64,000 bases of DNA from Pseudoalteromonas arctica (GTDB lineage: Bacteria > Pseudomonadota > Gammaproteobacteria > Enterobacterales > Alteromonadaceae): positions 86,631 to 150,630 of the forward strand of contig NZ_JABBMT010000007.1 in NCBI RefSeq assembly GCF_012927645.1, in the 5' to 3' direction. The notes below the pieces were generated by a model. The model was not told the origin of the DNA. It did no database searches and saw only the letters and a list, made by a program, of their open reading frames with translations. A program made the position numbers and the translations under genes. Positions 34,976-43,567 of the stretch are shown piece by piece (within the stretch, counting starts at the first letter, position 1; every line of letters starts with the position of its first letter).

Positions 34976-36367
34976 GTGATAAAAAATACGCAAGACGAAA
35001 TACATACAGAACTTTTCGACGATTACCAGCTACTTTCAATTGACGTTGACGTTTTAGCTAAGCTAAAGCTTTCAGAGCATATTGACGAAGAAAGTGGCGA
35101 AGTAACTTTTAATACAGAACTTTCCCCTCTCCATAATTATAAAAGAACAAAAATTATCATTGCACCTGATGGTAATGTTGTTTATCCACAGTCACTCTAC
35201 CTTGTGTATAAATTGAGGGGGGAAGCTGCTGTTAAAGATACAAACAGTATTGCTAAAGCCTTATTAATGTTTACCCGCTACTTAGATTCTACACATCACT
35301 CGCAATATGATGAAGACGGTCACGAAATACCAGCAGAATGCTTAACCTATAAAACCCTAACAGAAATTGAAGAAGAAGGAGCTCCTTGGCAGTTTGCAGA
35401 GTTTCTTTCAGCAAATTGTCGCCATGCAAACTCTAGTGGTGATGAAGCTTTAGCTCTTAGTACAGCTAGAACTTATATGGGTGCTGTTATTGGTTTTTAC
35501 AAATGGATGCAAAGGTTCGGCTACTTAAAGCGAGGTGAACAGCATGTTGTTACTCACTATGAGAAAAAAGAATTTGATACTGGTGTTAATCAACATGACA
35601 AGCTAGCTCACATCAAAAAAAGTACTAAGAGAGTATATGAACAATCAAACATCATGAAGATGTTTCCAAATAAAGATGCAACACCGGCTTATAAGAAGTT
35701 AAAACCGATGACTTTTGACCACCGAAAGTTATTTGATGAGTATGTCGAGTTTTTACCAAAGCCCTTTCCATTAATGTTTAAATTAGTGGTTGAGGCAGGA
35801 CTTCGTGTTGATGAGCTCACTCACTTTCCAGCTCATGAAATCGGTGATGTCGACTATAGTGGTAATGAAGTTGTGCCTATCAACATAACAAAAACCAAGG
35901 GGGCTAAGCCTCGTACTATTGAGATTCCAATTAGCCTTTACGAAGAGCTTGAGCAATACAAACAAAGTATAAAGCGTGGAAAAAACCTAAAGAAAAGAAA
36001 CAATTTAATTGAGTCTGGAGAAGAATCGGATTTAACTGAATACTTGTTTATATCAAACAAAGGCAAGCAATACTCAGAGAACACTCTAGAAAAACATTTT
36101 GCATCGTTACGACAACTAGTTAAAGAAGTAGATCCAAGTTGGTACTATAGAATCCATGACGGCCGTGCAACATACGCAACTCATTGGCTTTGGAATGAAT
36201 ACAAAAAACGAGGAGTTGATTATAACTATTTGATGGATGAGCTGGCCGAGCTTATGGGGCATTATTGCACAAGTGTCACAGAAAAGTATATTCGCTTCAT
36301 GGAGAAACGGGATAATCAATTAAGCGTAGCAAAACGCAAAAACAACAAAATCAGTGGTGGTTGGTAA
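34976..36367 (+). CDS. Tyrosine recombinase 1 of the island (GmtY/TnpA-like)
   Basis: This 463-residue site-specific recombinase has an N-terminal SAM-like core-binding domain (about residues 85-190) and a C-terminal catalytic domain. All catalytic residues are present: Arg277 (GLRVDEL), Lys in TKTKGAKPR (306-312), His394 and Arg397 in HDGR, His429 (GH) and the nucleophile Tyr438. It should be able to cut and rejoin the element ends. The start is the GTG at 34976 with GAGG 9 bp upstream. It begins only 70 bp from the left end, so it presumably reads its own terminal repeats as control DNA. Its family is close to GmtY or Tn554 TnpA in size and position, but I cannot decide which. Confidence 0.88.
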   Translation: MIKNTQDEIHTELFDDYQLLSIDVDVLAKLKLSEHIDEESGEVTFNTELSPLHNYKRTKIIIAPDGNVVYPQSLYLVYKLRGEAAVKDTNSIAKALLMFTRYLDSTHHSQYDEDGHEIPAECLTYKTLTEIEEEGAPWQFAEFLSANCRHANSSGDEALALSTARTYMGAVIGFYKWMQRFGYLKRGEQHVVTHYEKKEFDTGVNQHDKLAHIKKSTKRVYEQSNIMKMFPNKDATPAYKKLKPMTFDHRKLFDEYVEFLPKPFPLMFKLVVEAGLRVDELTHFPAHEIGDVDYSGNEVVPINITKTKGAKPRTIEIPISLYEELEQYKQSIKRGKNLKKRNNLIESGEESDLTEYLFISNKGKQYSENTLEKHFASLRQLVKEVDPSWYYRIHDGRATYATHWLWNEYKKRGVDYNYLMDELAELMGHYCTSVTEKYIRFMEKRDNQLSVAKRKNNKISGGW

Positions 36368-36368
36368 C

Positions 36369-38738
36369 ATGGCAAAAAGCTCACTTGCTAAAGGCTCAAA
36401 AAAAGCCAACCATGTAAGAAACTCCAATAATGTTGTGCCTATACATTTTACTATTCCTACACGGCGCACAAAATATAAAAAAATAAGAGAACTCGATGTT
36501 TCCCACTTAATATACCAAAGGAAAAATAAAGCGAATACCAAAATTGAGAGCCGGATACCTTATATTCGTAAATTTTGTGATATGGCTAAGCAATATGTTG
36601 CCAACGGTAAGTCCGCAACAGCCGTAACAGCATTTTATAAAAACCTAGATGCTTATATTCGCTTTTGTGATGCAGTAGATGTAGACCCTTTTACAGAAGC
36701 TGGCTACCTTAAGTATCTTGGGAACGATGGTGAATTAAGGCATCGTATCAAAATTTATCAACCTTCTAAAAAGCTATGGCAAAGATCAGATGGTGAAGAG
36801 CTGGGCATAAAAGAATCAACTGCTGGAGTAATAGCTTCAGATCTAAGAAAAGCTCTATCATGGTGCGGTTTAGACTCTGATATATGGAGAAATCAGCACA
36901 GAGGCTTTAATGATCAGCAAAACTCAATTAAAGGGTATTCGGATACCGAAGAGAAAATCTTAGTTACTCGTTTGAGTGATTTATTTTTCGCATTGGCTCC
37001 TCAACTAATTGCAGCAAAGGAAGAAAATTTAACTTTGCCTGAAAAGTTACTTGTAACCGTCAACTTGGAAGGCTATGCCGAGCTTGTTTCTATACCAACA
37101 TCTCTAGAAACCAAACAGAGTATTAAAGATCAAAAAACCGTTTCCGTAAGGTCAGTGGCAGCTTTTAACATGGCAATGGGAGCTGCATATCATTTAATGT
37201 GCTTTTTTACTTCTTTAAATGACACTAATGTTCGGTCAATTGCACACCCGATTGAGGTGCATACCGATGAACGAGATAAAAGCTTAAAAACAGTCAAAGT
37301 ATCTAGCTTTAAAGCTAGAGCTAATAAAGAAGTTGATGCCCTACTCTCAAATGATATAGATGAATCAATCGTTAATTTTGATGTAGAAAAAAGAGATGGG
37401 GTTAAGTTCATAACAACGCTGGAAAAACTATCAAAGCTTTATGGTAATGGTGAAGAATACTCTGAACTATTGTTCTTTTTAAACAGTGAAAATCAAGAAA
37501 GTGATAGATTTAATATTACTGACATGAACAAGCACTTAGCTTTAAAATTAAACCTTTTATCGCCATATAGAAAAACTGTTATTCGTTGGTTTAAGGAACT
37601 GTTTGATACGTATCGTAACCAGCAATTTATTAGCCTAAAAACAACTGTGAACACATTGGGAAGAGTCGTGACTAGTAAAATAGTCCACTCAACAACCAGT
37701 CAGACTAAAGCGACTCAGGGTACAACTAACGCCAGTTACTGTATTTTATCCTGTTATACAGATTTACCCTTAAAAGGCATTCTACTTCCGCTAACTTATT
37801 CAAAAAAAGATGAGAACGGCGACATAGCTATTTCATTTAAATATAGAGATGGGAATACTGGTAGCTTTATAATTCCAGTGACTGATATTGAAATTCTCCG
37901 AGATATTGAACAATTTGCTAACGAGTTAGCTGATAAGCAAGCCTCTAAAAATTATGAACGACTGCTACTTAGACGAGGAAGTGGCGGTAGTTCCCCAAAG
38001 GATTGGGACGATATAAACCCAATATCAGCAAACCTCATGACACAATGGGCGATAGCACCAAATGATTACTTTATTTCACTGCAATCTAGCCGTTGGAGAG
38101 AAATGACTAGCTCACAGGAGTATGACGATAACAACATCTCACGAGTTCAAGCCGCTCTTCAAAATACTCTTGCGACAATAAACAAGCATTACGCTAATGG
38201 TGATTCAAATCTAAATAAAAATATTCTCTCACAAGGAATGCAAGTTTTAGAAAAAATAGCGAAAGGCCAAGCCCTTGAAGAAGCCAAAGAACAAGTCGCC
38301 AATAAATTTAAAATCCCAATGATATCTTATGATGAATGGCAAAAGAAAAAAGCTAAAACGAACCCAAACGGTACAAACTGTAACGGGAAACAAGATATTC
38401 CTGACGGCAAAAATACTCAACGTGAAACAAATAATGCTATAGGGGCAAACTTAGCTTGTACTGAATATGACAAATGTTACATATGTAAATCAGCAAAAGC
38501 AGTTGACGAGGTTCAAGCTATTTATAAGCTAATTTCTTTCATTGATGTATTAAAAGACGCATTAAACCAATTTCCCAATGCAAAAGAAGAAGTATTCGAA
38601 AAAATAGAAGCTTTTGAGTACATCTTAAATGGGGCAAGTTCTAATGTTTACGAGCAAGCTATGAAGTTATTCAAGAAAAATGGTCGCCACCCAAGAGTTT
38701 CAGTTGATCATGCAATTGTATCTATACATCAATTTTAG
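36369..38738 (+). CDS. Degenerate tyrosine-recombinase-like protein 2 (GmtZ/TnpB-like)
   Basis: This protein has about 789 residues from the ATG at 36369, which has GGTGG upstream. The in-frame GTG at 36354 would overlap the preceding gene. The N-terminal half has a recombinase core-binding layout (YIRKFCDMAKQYVANGKSAT). The C-terminal half follows the recombinase fold but without the first catalytic arginine (TSLNDTNV in place of GLR-type) and without the HxxR histidine (LQSSRWREM). A tyrosine in NKHYANG may survive. A cysteine cluster (CTEYDKCYIC, about residue 700) suggests zinc binding. It is probably a structural partner of the active recombinases. Confidence 0.7.
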   Translation: MAKSSLAKGSKKANHVRNSNNVVPIHFTIPTRRTKYKKIRELDVSHLIYQRKNKANTKIESRIPYIRKFCDMAKQYVANGKSATAVTAFYKNLDAYIRFCDAVDVDPFTEAGYLKYLGNDGELRHRIKIYQPSKKLWQRSDGEELGIKESTAGVIASDLRKALSWCGLDSDIWRNQHRGFNDQQNSIKGYSDTEEKILVTRLSDLFFALAPQLIAAKEENLTLPEKLLVTVNLEGYAELVSIPTSLETKQSIKDQKTVSVRSVAAFNMAMGAAYHLMCFFTSLNDTNVRSIAHPIEVHTDERDKSLKTVKVSSFKARANKEVDALLSNDIDESIVNFDVEKRDGVKFITTLEKLSKLYGNGEEYSELLFFLNSENQESDRFNITDMNKHLALKLNLLSPYRKTVIRWFKELFDTYRNQQFISLKTTVNTLGRVVTSKIVHSTTSQTKATQGTTNASYCILSCYTDLPLKGILLPLTYSKKDENGDIAISFKYRDGNTGSFIIPVTDIEILRDIEQFANELADKQASKNYERLLLRRGSGGSSPKDWDDINPISANLMTQWAIAPNDYFISLQSSRWREMTSSQEYDDNNISRVQAALQNTLATINKHYANGDSNLNKNILSQGMQVLEKIAKGQALEEAKEQVANKFKIPMISYDEWQKKKAKTNPNGTNCNGKQDIPDGKNTQRETNNAIGANLACTEYDKCYICKSAKAVDEVQAIYKLISFIDVLKDALNQFPNAKEEVFEKIEAFEYILNGASSNVYEQAMKLFKKNGRHPRVSVDHAIVSIHQF

Positions 38739-38747
38739 GGCTTAAAT

Positions 38748-40946
38748 ATGATAAAACTTACTGATCTTGCTCGATTAGAGTCTATCAAAGAAGCTCAAAA
38801 AAACGTGGGCGCATATAAAAATTACCTCCATGATGTGTTAAAGCCAGCTATTGAACGTGGTAACTGGGATGAGTTTGAACTCCTTGATATTGGGTTTAGT
38901 ATTACAGGTAAATCACTTGGTAAAGTCGGTGATAATGAGGCATGGAAAACGCTACAAGATTTTTTTGACCCAAACTCCAAAGCTAAAAAGACGCTAGATT
39001 TCACATTAAACGGCAAAGTAATCGAGCGTAACCTCAGAAACCAACTGAAATCTCTAGCATTAAAGATGATGTGGATATCACCACAAGATCACTCTTTTAA
39101 TACTATCTACAAAACAGTTACTAATATAAAAAAAATAATCCCTTACATTATACAAAGCGGATACAACAGTTTTGCGTGCATCAACTCTGAGCTCGTAGAA
39201 ACTTTGATTCTTACTGGTTCTACAAACATAAATTTTAAACAAAATTCGATTTATGAGGGGTTAAATAAGCTTTTCACTGAAGAAATAGGTTTACCGTTTC
39301 ATGTGGCAATTGAAGAACGTTTAAGTGCCAGTAGTTTTAAACTAGCATTGTTAGAACCAGAGCAACACACTGTAATCCCTCAACGAATTTATTATCTTGG
39401 ATTGCAAAAGTCTGAAGAGCTAATTTATAAACTTTACCCGATAAAAGATGAGCTCGCAGATTTAGGGGAATATATTGCAACCTATTATGACAAGCTGTAT
39501 TTAAAATATGCTAAATACCTAAGCAGCAATGACTCGAAGTTATTAAACGGAAAAGTTAGGTGGTATTTGGGTAAATCAAATAAAGCAGCTAGGAAGCGAA
39601 CAGGCATATTTCAAGAAGAGTTTTTACTAATGGACTCCCCCAAAAAAAGTGGGATAACTGCCTTACTTAAAATTCATAAACCTGAATTTAAAACTGATTC
39701 GATACATAGATTCAGCCCTACTTTAACCTTAACATCGCTTGGTAAAAAGATAACAGGTATAAACGAAGCCCAATCTCTTTTTAAAGAGTTAAACGGAGGG
39801 TGTTTATGGGGTTTAATGTCACGTAGTGGCTTGCGTGCAGATGAATTACACAGGCTTAATACTACTCAAGGCTGCACAACAGAAGTAATATCAAAACAGA
39901 CTATTTATATAATTCATACAGAGCTTTCAAAAACCGTGAAAGGCATTCAGTCAAAACAAGATGAGTTTGTAACAACAGAAGTAGGCAAGAAAGCATATGA
40001 AATACTCAATGAATTACATAAGCCCCTTAGAAAACGACACCCAGAAAGTACAGAATTCTTTCACAAGGTTACAGATGATTGTAGTGCCATTAACAAGAAG
40101 GATTTGAATAGGCATTCTCAAGGTTGGTTTAATGATATTTTAAGTGAAGAACTCAATTTAACTAATGAAGACATTATCGATCTAAAAATATCCGACCCTA
40201 AACAAGCCTTCAACCTTGATGAAAAATACTATTTTACAGGGCACCAACTACGCAGATCTTTTGCCTATTACCTCGTTGGATATGAACTACTTTCATTTCC
40301 TCAATTAAAGCAACAATTTAGCCATGTATCCCTAGCAATGACGAGACATTACGCTAAAAACGCAAGTAAATTCCAGAAGTTTCGAAAGCACAAACAAAAC
40401 TTAGCCAATGCTTATGACGAAGAAAAAATTCTTCAAAAAGCCAAGATATATCTAAAAATTTACAAAAAACTTGCAAATAAAGAGCGAGTTGCAGGTGGTA
40501 AAGGCAAAGAATTTGCGAAAAACATGAGCAAAGAACCCCGTAATTTATTTAAAGATAAAGTGAATAATGACATGCTTTCTTTAAACTACTGGATCAAACA
40601 AATTAGAGAGCAAAAACGTCATATCCATGCTGTTGCACCTGGCGTTTATTGCACATCTACAGCTTGCAGTTTAAGAACACAGGTTAACCTAATGGAATGT
40701 GTAGATTGTAAAAATGATTTCATTGTCGATGCTGTTTTTGCAGAAGCAAAAAGAAAAGAAGCTGAAATTAATATGTTATGGGACATTGAACATGATGAGC
40801 TAACCCCTCGGACGGCATCAGAGGCATATATTAAGATAACAGCTGCTGAACGCATCATGAGTGATTTAAACTTTGATTATGAACCTATTGTTTTGCCAAA
40901 AGCAGTACAAGATTTACTTATCCCTTTTACAGGAGAAACAGTATGA
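38748..40946 (+). CDS. Tyrosine recombinase 3 of the island, large
   Basis: This 732-residue protein has a complete catalytic set: Arg363 (SGLRADEL), Lys in KTVKGIQSK, His499 and Arg502 in HQLRR, His526 (SHVSLAM) and nucleophile Tyr535 in RHYAKN. The C-terminal 190 residues add a helical region and a cysteine pair module (CTSTAC and CVDC) that looks like a zinc finger. Nine bp separate it from the preceding gene. Two intact recombinases with different nucleophile contexts suggest each acts on a different strand or end, as proposed for TnpA and TnpB of Tn554. Confidence 0.85.
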   Translation: MIKLTDLARLESIKEAQKNVGAYKNYLHDVLKPAIERGNWDEFELLDIGFSITGKSLGKVGDNEAWKTLQDFFDPNSKAKKTLDFTLNGKVIERNLRNQLKSLALKMMWISPQDHSFNTIYKTVTNIKKIIPYIIQSGYNSFACINSELVETLILTGSTNINFKQNSIYEGLNKLFTEEIGLPFHVAIEERLSASSFKLALLEPEQHTVIPQRIYYLGLQKSEELIYKLYPIKDELADLGEYIATYYDKLYLKYAKYLSSNDSKLLNGKVRWYLGKSNKAARKRTGIFQEEFLLMDSPKKSGITALLKIHKPEFKTDSIHRFSPTLTLTSLGKKITGINEAQSLFKELNGGCLWGLMSRSGLRADELHRLNTTQGCTTEVISKQTIYIIHTELSKTVKGIQSKQDEFVTTEVGKKAYEILNELHKPLRKRHPESTEFFHKVTDDCSAINKKDLNRHSQGWFNDILSEELNLTNEDIIDLKISDPKQAFNLDEKYYFTGHQLRRSFAYYLVGYELLSFPQLKQQFSHVSLAMTRHYAKNASKFQKFRKHKQNLANAYDEEKILQKAKIYLKIYKKLANKERVAGGKGKEFAKNMSKEPRNLFKDKVNNDMLSLNYWIKQIREQKRHIHAVAPGVYCTSTACSLRTQVNLMECVDCKNDFIVDAVFAEAKRKEAEINMLWDIEHDELTPRTASEAYIKITAAERIMSDLNFDYEPIVLPKAVQDLLIPFTGETV

Positions 40947-41428
40947 CACAAGGAACGGAAAAAAGACTTATTGATGCATTAGGCAGACTACTCCAAGGTA
41001 CGCCTGAAGTTTCAGAGAACAAGCAAAAAGCTAAAGAAGGAAGGCTAAAAATAAATAACTACACTGTAGAGATAGAAGCGAGCCTATCTGTTGGAGCACT
41101 TCGTAATTACGACGATATAAAGAAAATGATAGCTAAAAAGTCTCTGGACATAATTGTTGAACAAAGCCCTACAGCCGAGTCAACTAGTGATTTATTGGAA
41201 GAAAAGCTTAAAGAACAAAAGAAAAAAACTACCCAAGCTAACAAATTAAAAAACACATACTATAAGCAATCCAAAAATCACCAGAAAGCTCTTCAAGTTC
41301 AGGCAGCTAAACATATCAGAATAGTACAACGCTTAATGGATATGATACCATTTGAAGAACGTGAAAAGGCAATGGATAAAGTAGTTTCTGCTAGGCCTGA
41401 TAATATAATCGAAGGCAAGTTTAGATAA
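40943..41428 (+). CDS. Small coiled-coil protein of the recombinase module
   Basis: This 161-residue protein starts at the ATGA overlapping the stop of recombinase 3, so the two are translationally coupled. The central part (LLEEKLKEQKKKTTQANKLK and onward, about residues 85-130) is a lysine-rich coiled coil. Its position and character match the small accessory proteins of multi-recombinase modules, such as TnpC of Tn554 or GmtX. It could control orientation or assembly of the recombination complex. No enzymatic motif is visible. Confidence 0.75.
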   Translation: MTQGTEKRLIDALGRLLQGTPEVSENKQKAKEGRLKINNYTVEIEASLSVGALRNYDDIKKMIAKKSLDIIVEQSPTAESTSDLLEEKLKEQKKKTTQANKLKNTYYKQSKNHQKALQVQAAKHIRIVQRLMDMIPFEEREKAMDKVVSARPDNIIEGKFR

Positions 41429-41540
41429 ATTACTGGCACGAATCATCGCCCGTTGAACTACGCTTCCACTGTGGGCATAAAAAATTATAAAGAGCACGCC
41501 TTAAGTCTCTTGTTTACCCAATAATCAAAAGGAAAATATT

Positions 41541-42005
41541 ATGGCAATTGAAGTTGGTCAAATAGCACCTGACTTTACACTCTTAGATCAAAACAGCAAC
41601 CCTGTAACATTATCAGAGTTAAAAGGAAAAAAAGCTTTAGTTTACTTTTATCCTCGTGCAAGCACTCCTGGTTGTACGGTACAGGCACAAGGCCTCCGTG
41701 ATTCTAAGGCTGAATTAGACGCACTTAATGTCATTGTTCTTGGCATTAGCCCAGACACTCCAAAAAAGCTGACAAACTTTACCAACAAGCAAGAACTTAA
41801 TTTCACCTTACTCGCAGATGAAGACCATGCTGTTTGTGAAAAATACCATGTATGGCAACTAAAGAAGTTCATGGGTAAAGAAAACATGGGCGTTGTCAGG
41901 ACTAGCTTCCTTGTTGATGAAAAAGGAAACATTGAGCATGTGTTCAATAAGTTCAAAACTAAGAACCACCACGAAGTAGTTTTAGATTACTTGAAAAGTA
42001 AGTAA
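41541..42005 (+). CDS. bcp: Complete second Bcp/PrxQ thiol peroxidase carried by the island
   Basis: This 154-residue peroxiredoxin is of normal length, with the peroxidatic cysteine Cys45 in STPGC. It has the whole C-terminal part that the disrupted host bcp has lost (KKFMGKENMGVVRTSFLVDEKGNIE). The protein is clearly related to but divergent from the host copy, so it is a cargo gene, not a duplication made on insertion. It has a good AAAAGGA site and lies on the same strand as the recombinases. The likely role is to replace the peroxidase lost by integration. At the point where the island cuts the host gene it reads AAGTTCA instead of AAGTTTA. Confidence 0.95.
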   Translation: MAIEVGQIAPDFTLLDQNSNPVTLSELKGKKALVYFYPRASTPGCTVQAQGLRDSKAELDALNVIVLGISPDTPKKLTNFTNKQELNFTLLADEDHAVCEKYHVWQLKKFMGKENMGVVRTSFLVDEKGNIEHVFNKFKTKNHHEVVLDYLKSK

Positions 42006-42170
42006 TGACTTAAATACAGTAGGCAGTAAATATTCAACTTACCAATTACCGAGTAAGTTGAAATGAACGAGTTCATATTTGATCTGACAGCTGGTGCCTA
42101 AAGTGAGCAATTCGTCTTCTACCGAGAGAAAATTACTCACTTTCTAGAAAAACAAACTCAAGACCCCCTG
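42006..42170. other. Convergent intergenic region with inverted repeats
   Basis: Between bcp2 and the convergent minus-strand gene are the inverted repeats TCAACTTAC / GTAAGTTGA (42034-42061) and AAAGTGAG / CTCACTTT (about 42098-42142). They could form terminators, although T tracts are weak. Confidence 0.45.
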
Positions 42171-42809
42171 CTACAACTCATTTGTTATTTTAAAACCAAA
42201 TTCTCGTTTCATATCTTCATACTCTCTTCTTTCAGGTTTAGACATAAACGCCTGATATAAGTCGTAACCAATGTGATCGTCAAGGTTGATATTAAAGCTA
42301 TCCAAGTCAATACCAAGAAAATCCCTTATTATTCGGTAGTATTCACCTTTATCCAACTTACATGTACTTAAGATATCTGCTTGAGTTAATTGAATATCAT
42401 ATTCATCTAACTCTTCGTAAATAGCATTAATAATCGCTTTAAAGTAACTTGTTTCTGATTCAAAAAATGGCTTTGCTAGCTTGTTAAGATTAACGTTTCG
42501 CAAAGAGTCATCAGAGCTAACGTAGTCGAAGTATTCCTTAGGGTTAGCTGCGCCAATCGATATGCTAAAATTGATGCTTCCAGGACATACATTAACTTCA
42601 CTAGCAATATCAGAGATAGACTCACCCCGAAAGATTTGGCTTAACTTGAAAAGCCTATGGGATATTTCATATTTACTTGGGTTATAACAAGAAAAGACTG
42701 AGCGGCCTATGGGGAGAGACTCTCCATAAAAAACGTCAGGAAATGACTTTTGATATTTTTTTAACGCTACACCAGACAAAACTGGGCTATTGCAATAGGC
42801 ACAATTCAT
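42171..42809 (-). CDS. Unknown island protein with N-terminal CxxC and HTH-like segment
   Basis: I do not recognise this family. With the start at the ATG 42809 (AAGGATTATT upstream) it has 212 residues; an in-frame upstream start would add 14. It opens with MNCAYC, a CxxC pair, and has a further cysteine in VFSCYNP, suggestive of a small zinc site. A segment with the pattern of a helix-turn-helix (GESISDIASEVNVCPGSINF) follows. The rest is helical and acidic. It lies at the left end of the minus-strand cargo, about 230 bp beyond the next gene, and could be a regulator. Confidence 0.6.
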   Translation of the reverse strand: MNCAYCNSPVLSGVALKKYQKSFPDVFYGESLPIGRSVFSCYNPSKYEISHRLFKLSQIFRGESISDIASEVNVCPGSINFSISIGAANPKEYFDYVSSDDSLRNVNLNKLAKPFFESETSYFKAIINAIYEELDEYDIQLTQADILSTCKLDKGEYYRIIRDFLGIDLDSFNINLDDHIGYDLYQAFMSKPERREYEDMKREFGFKITNEL

Positions 42810-43037
42810 AATAATCCTTAAATAAATAAGGCCTACTAAACGCTTATTCATTTTTAATATTACAAATTGTTCGGGTGCGTCGACTTCGCCGTTATAAAAA
42901 GTAGGCGCAGGCTTCCCGTAAGCCTCTAGGCTATATTAAACAATTAACTAGATAAAAATATACATTTATTTATTCATCACGACATTTTACTTGTAAATAG
43001 ATATAGTAATTTTTAATCGAATACAAATCGCAAAAAG

Positions 43038-43436
43038 TTACTCAGGATTAATTAGGTTTTTAAACTCTTCAGGCTGCACATTAAGAATACTGGCAATAAC
43101 TTCTGTGCGATCAAAGCTTGTAAGGTAATCAACTTCATCAAACGCGGTATTAATTCTTTCCCAGCTTCGTTGAAGACTTATCAAGCATTCAGTGCTCTTA
43201 TCAAACTCAAGAAGTTTAGTTGTGTCCGGGGTTGCCAATCCATTCTCTAGACTTAGCTTTAAGTCCTTTAAAGATTTGTACCCATAAAAGTCTATCGCGA
43301 TAGTCCTTTGTGCCTGATTAAGTTTACATTCAGTAAAATTAGCTAAACGGCGAGCTTGTCGTTTAAGTATTTTTTCATATTGTGATTTTTCTTCAGGCAC
43401 TAAAAGTCTCCATAAGTACCGAAGCATCCACAGCAT
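43038..43436 (-). CDS. Unknown small island protein
   Basis: This 132-residue basic-then-acidic protein has a hydrophobic N-terminus (MLWMLRYLWRLLVP) and a charged helical body (KSQYEKILKRQARRLANFTE). No family is recognised. It may be membrane-associated through its N-terminus. It follows the eight-gene cargo operon by 131 bp and could be the last gene of it or independent. Confidence 0.5.
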   Translation of the reverse strand: MLWMLRYLWRLLVPEEKSQYEKILKRQARRLANFTECKLNQAQRTIAIDFYGYKSLKDLKLSLENGLATPDTTKLLEFDKSTECLISLQRSWERINTAFDEVDYLTSFDRTEVIASILNVQPEEFKNLINPE

Positions 43437-43567
43437 ATTCGTTACTTAAGAAGTCTTTTTAAATTTTAAATGGGCTTGCGCTTCGTTTTTGTGGTCACTG
43501 GCTGCCATATCAGCCATTTCAACATGTAAAGGTGTAATACACCAACCTGTAATATTACACTTTAATT

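Noticed and set aside
41429..41540. Short open stretch ending in a Cys-Gly-His pattern between the coiled-coil gene and bcp2
   Set aside because: Only about 20 codons, no start or ribosome-binding site, and a stop directly upstream; at most a decayed fragment.
42909..42925. AGGCTT / AAGCCT hairpin as terminator upstream of the orphan gene
   Set aside because: Six-base stem without T tract; not convincing as an independent feature.
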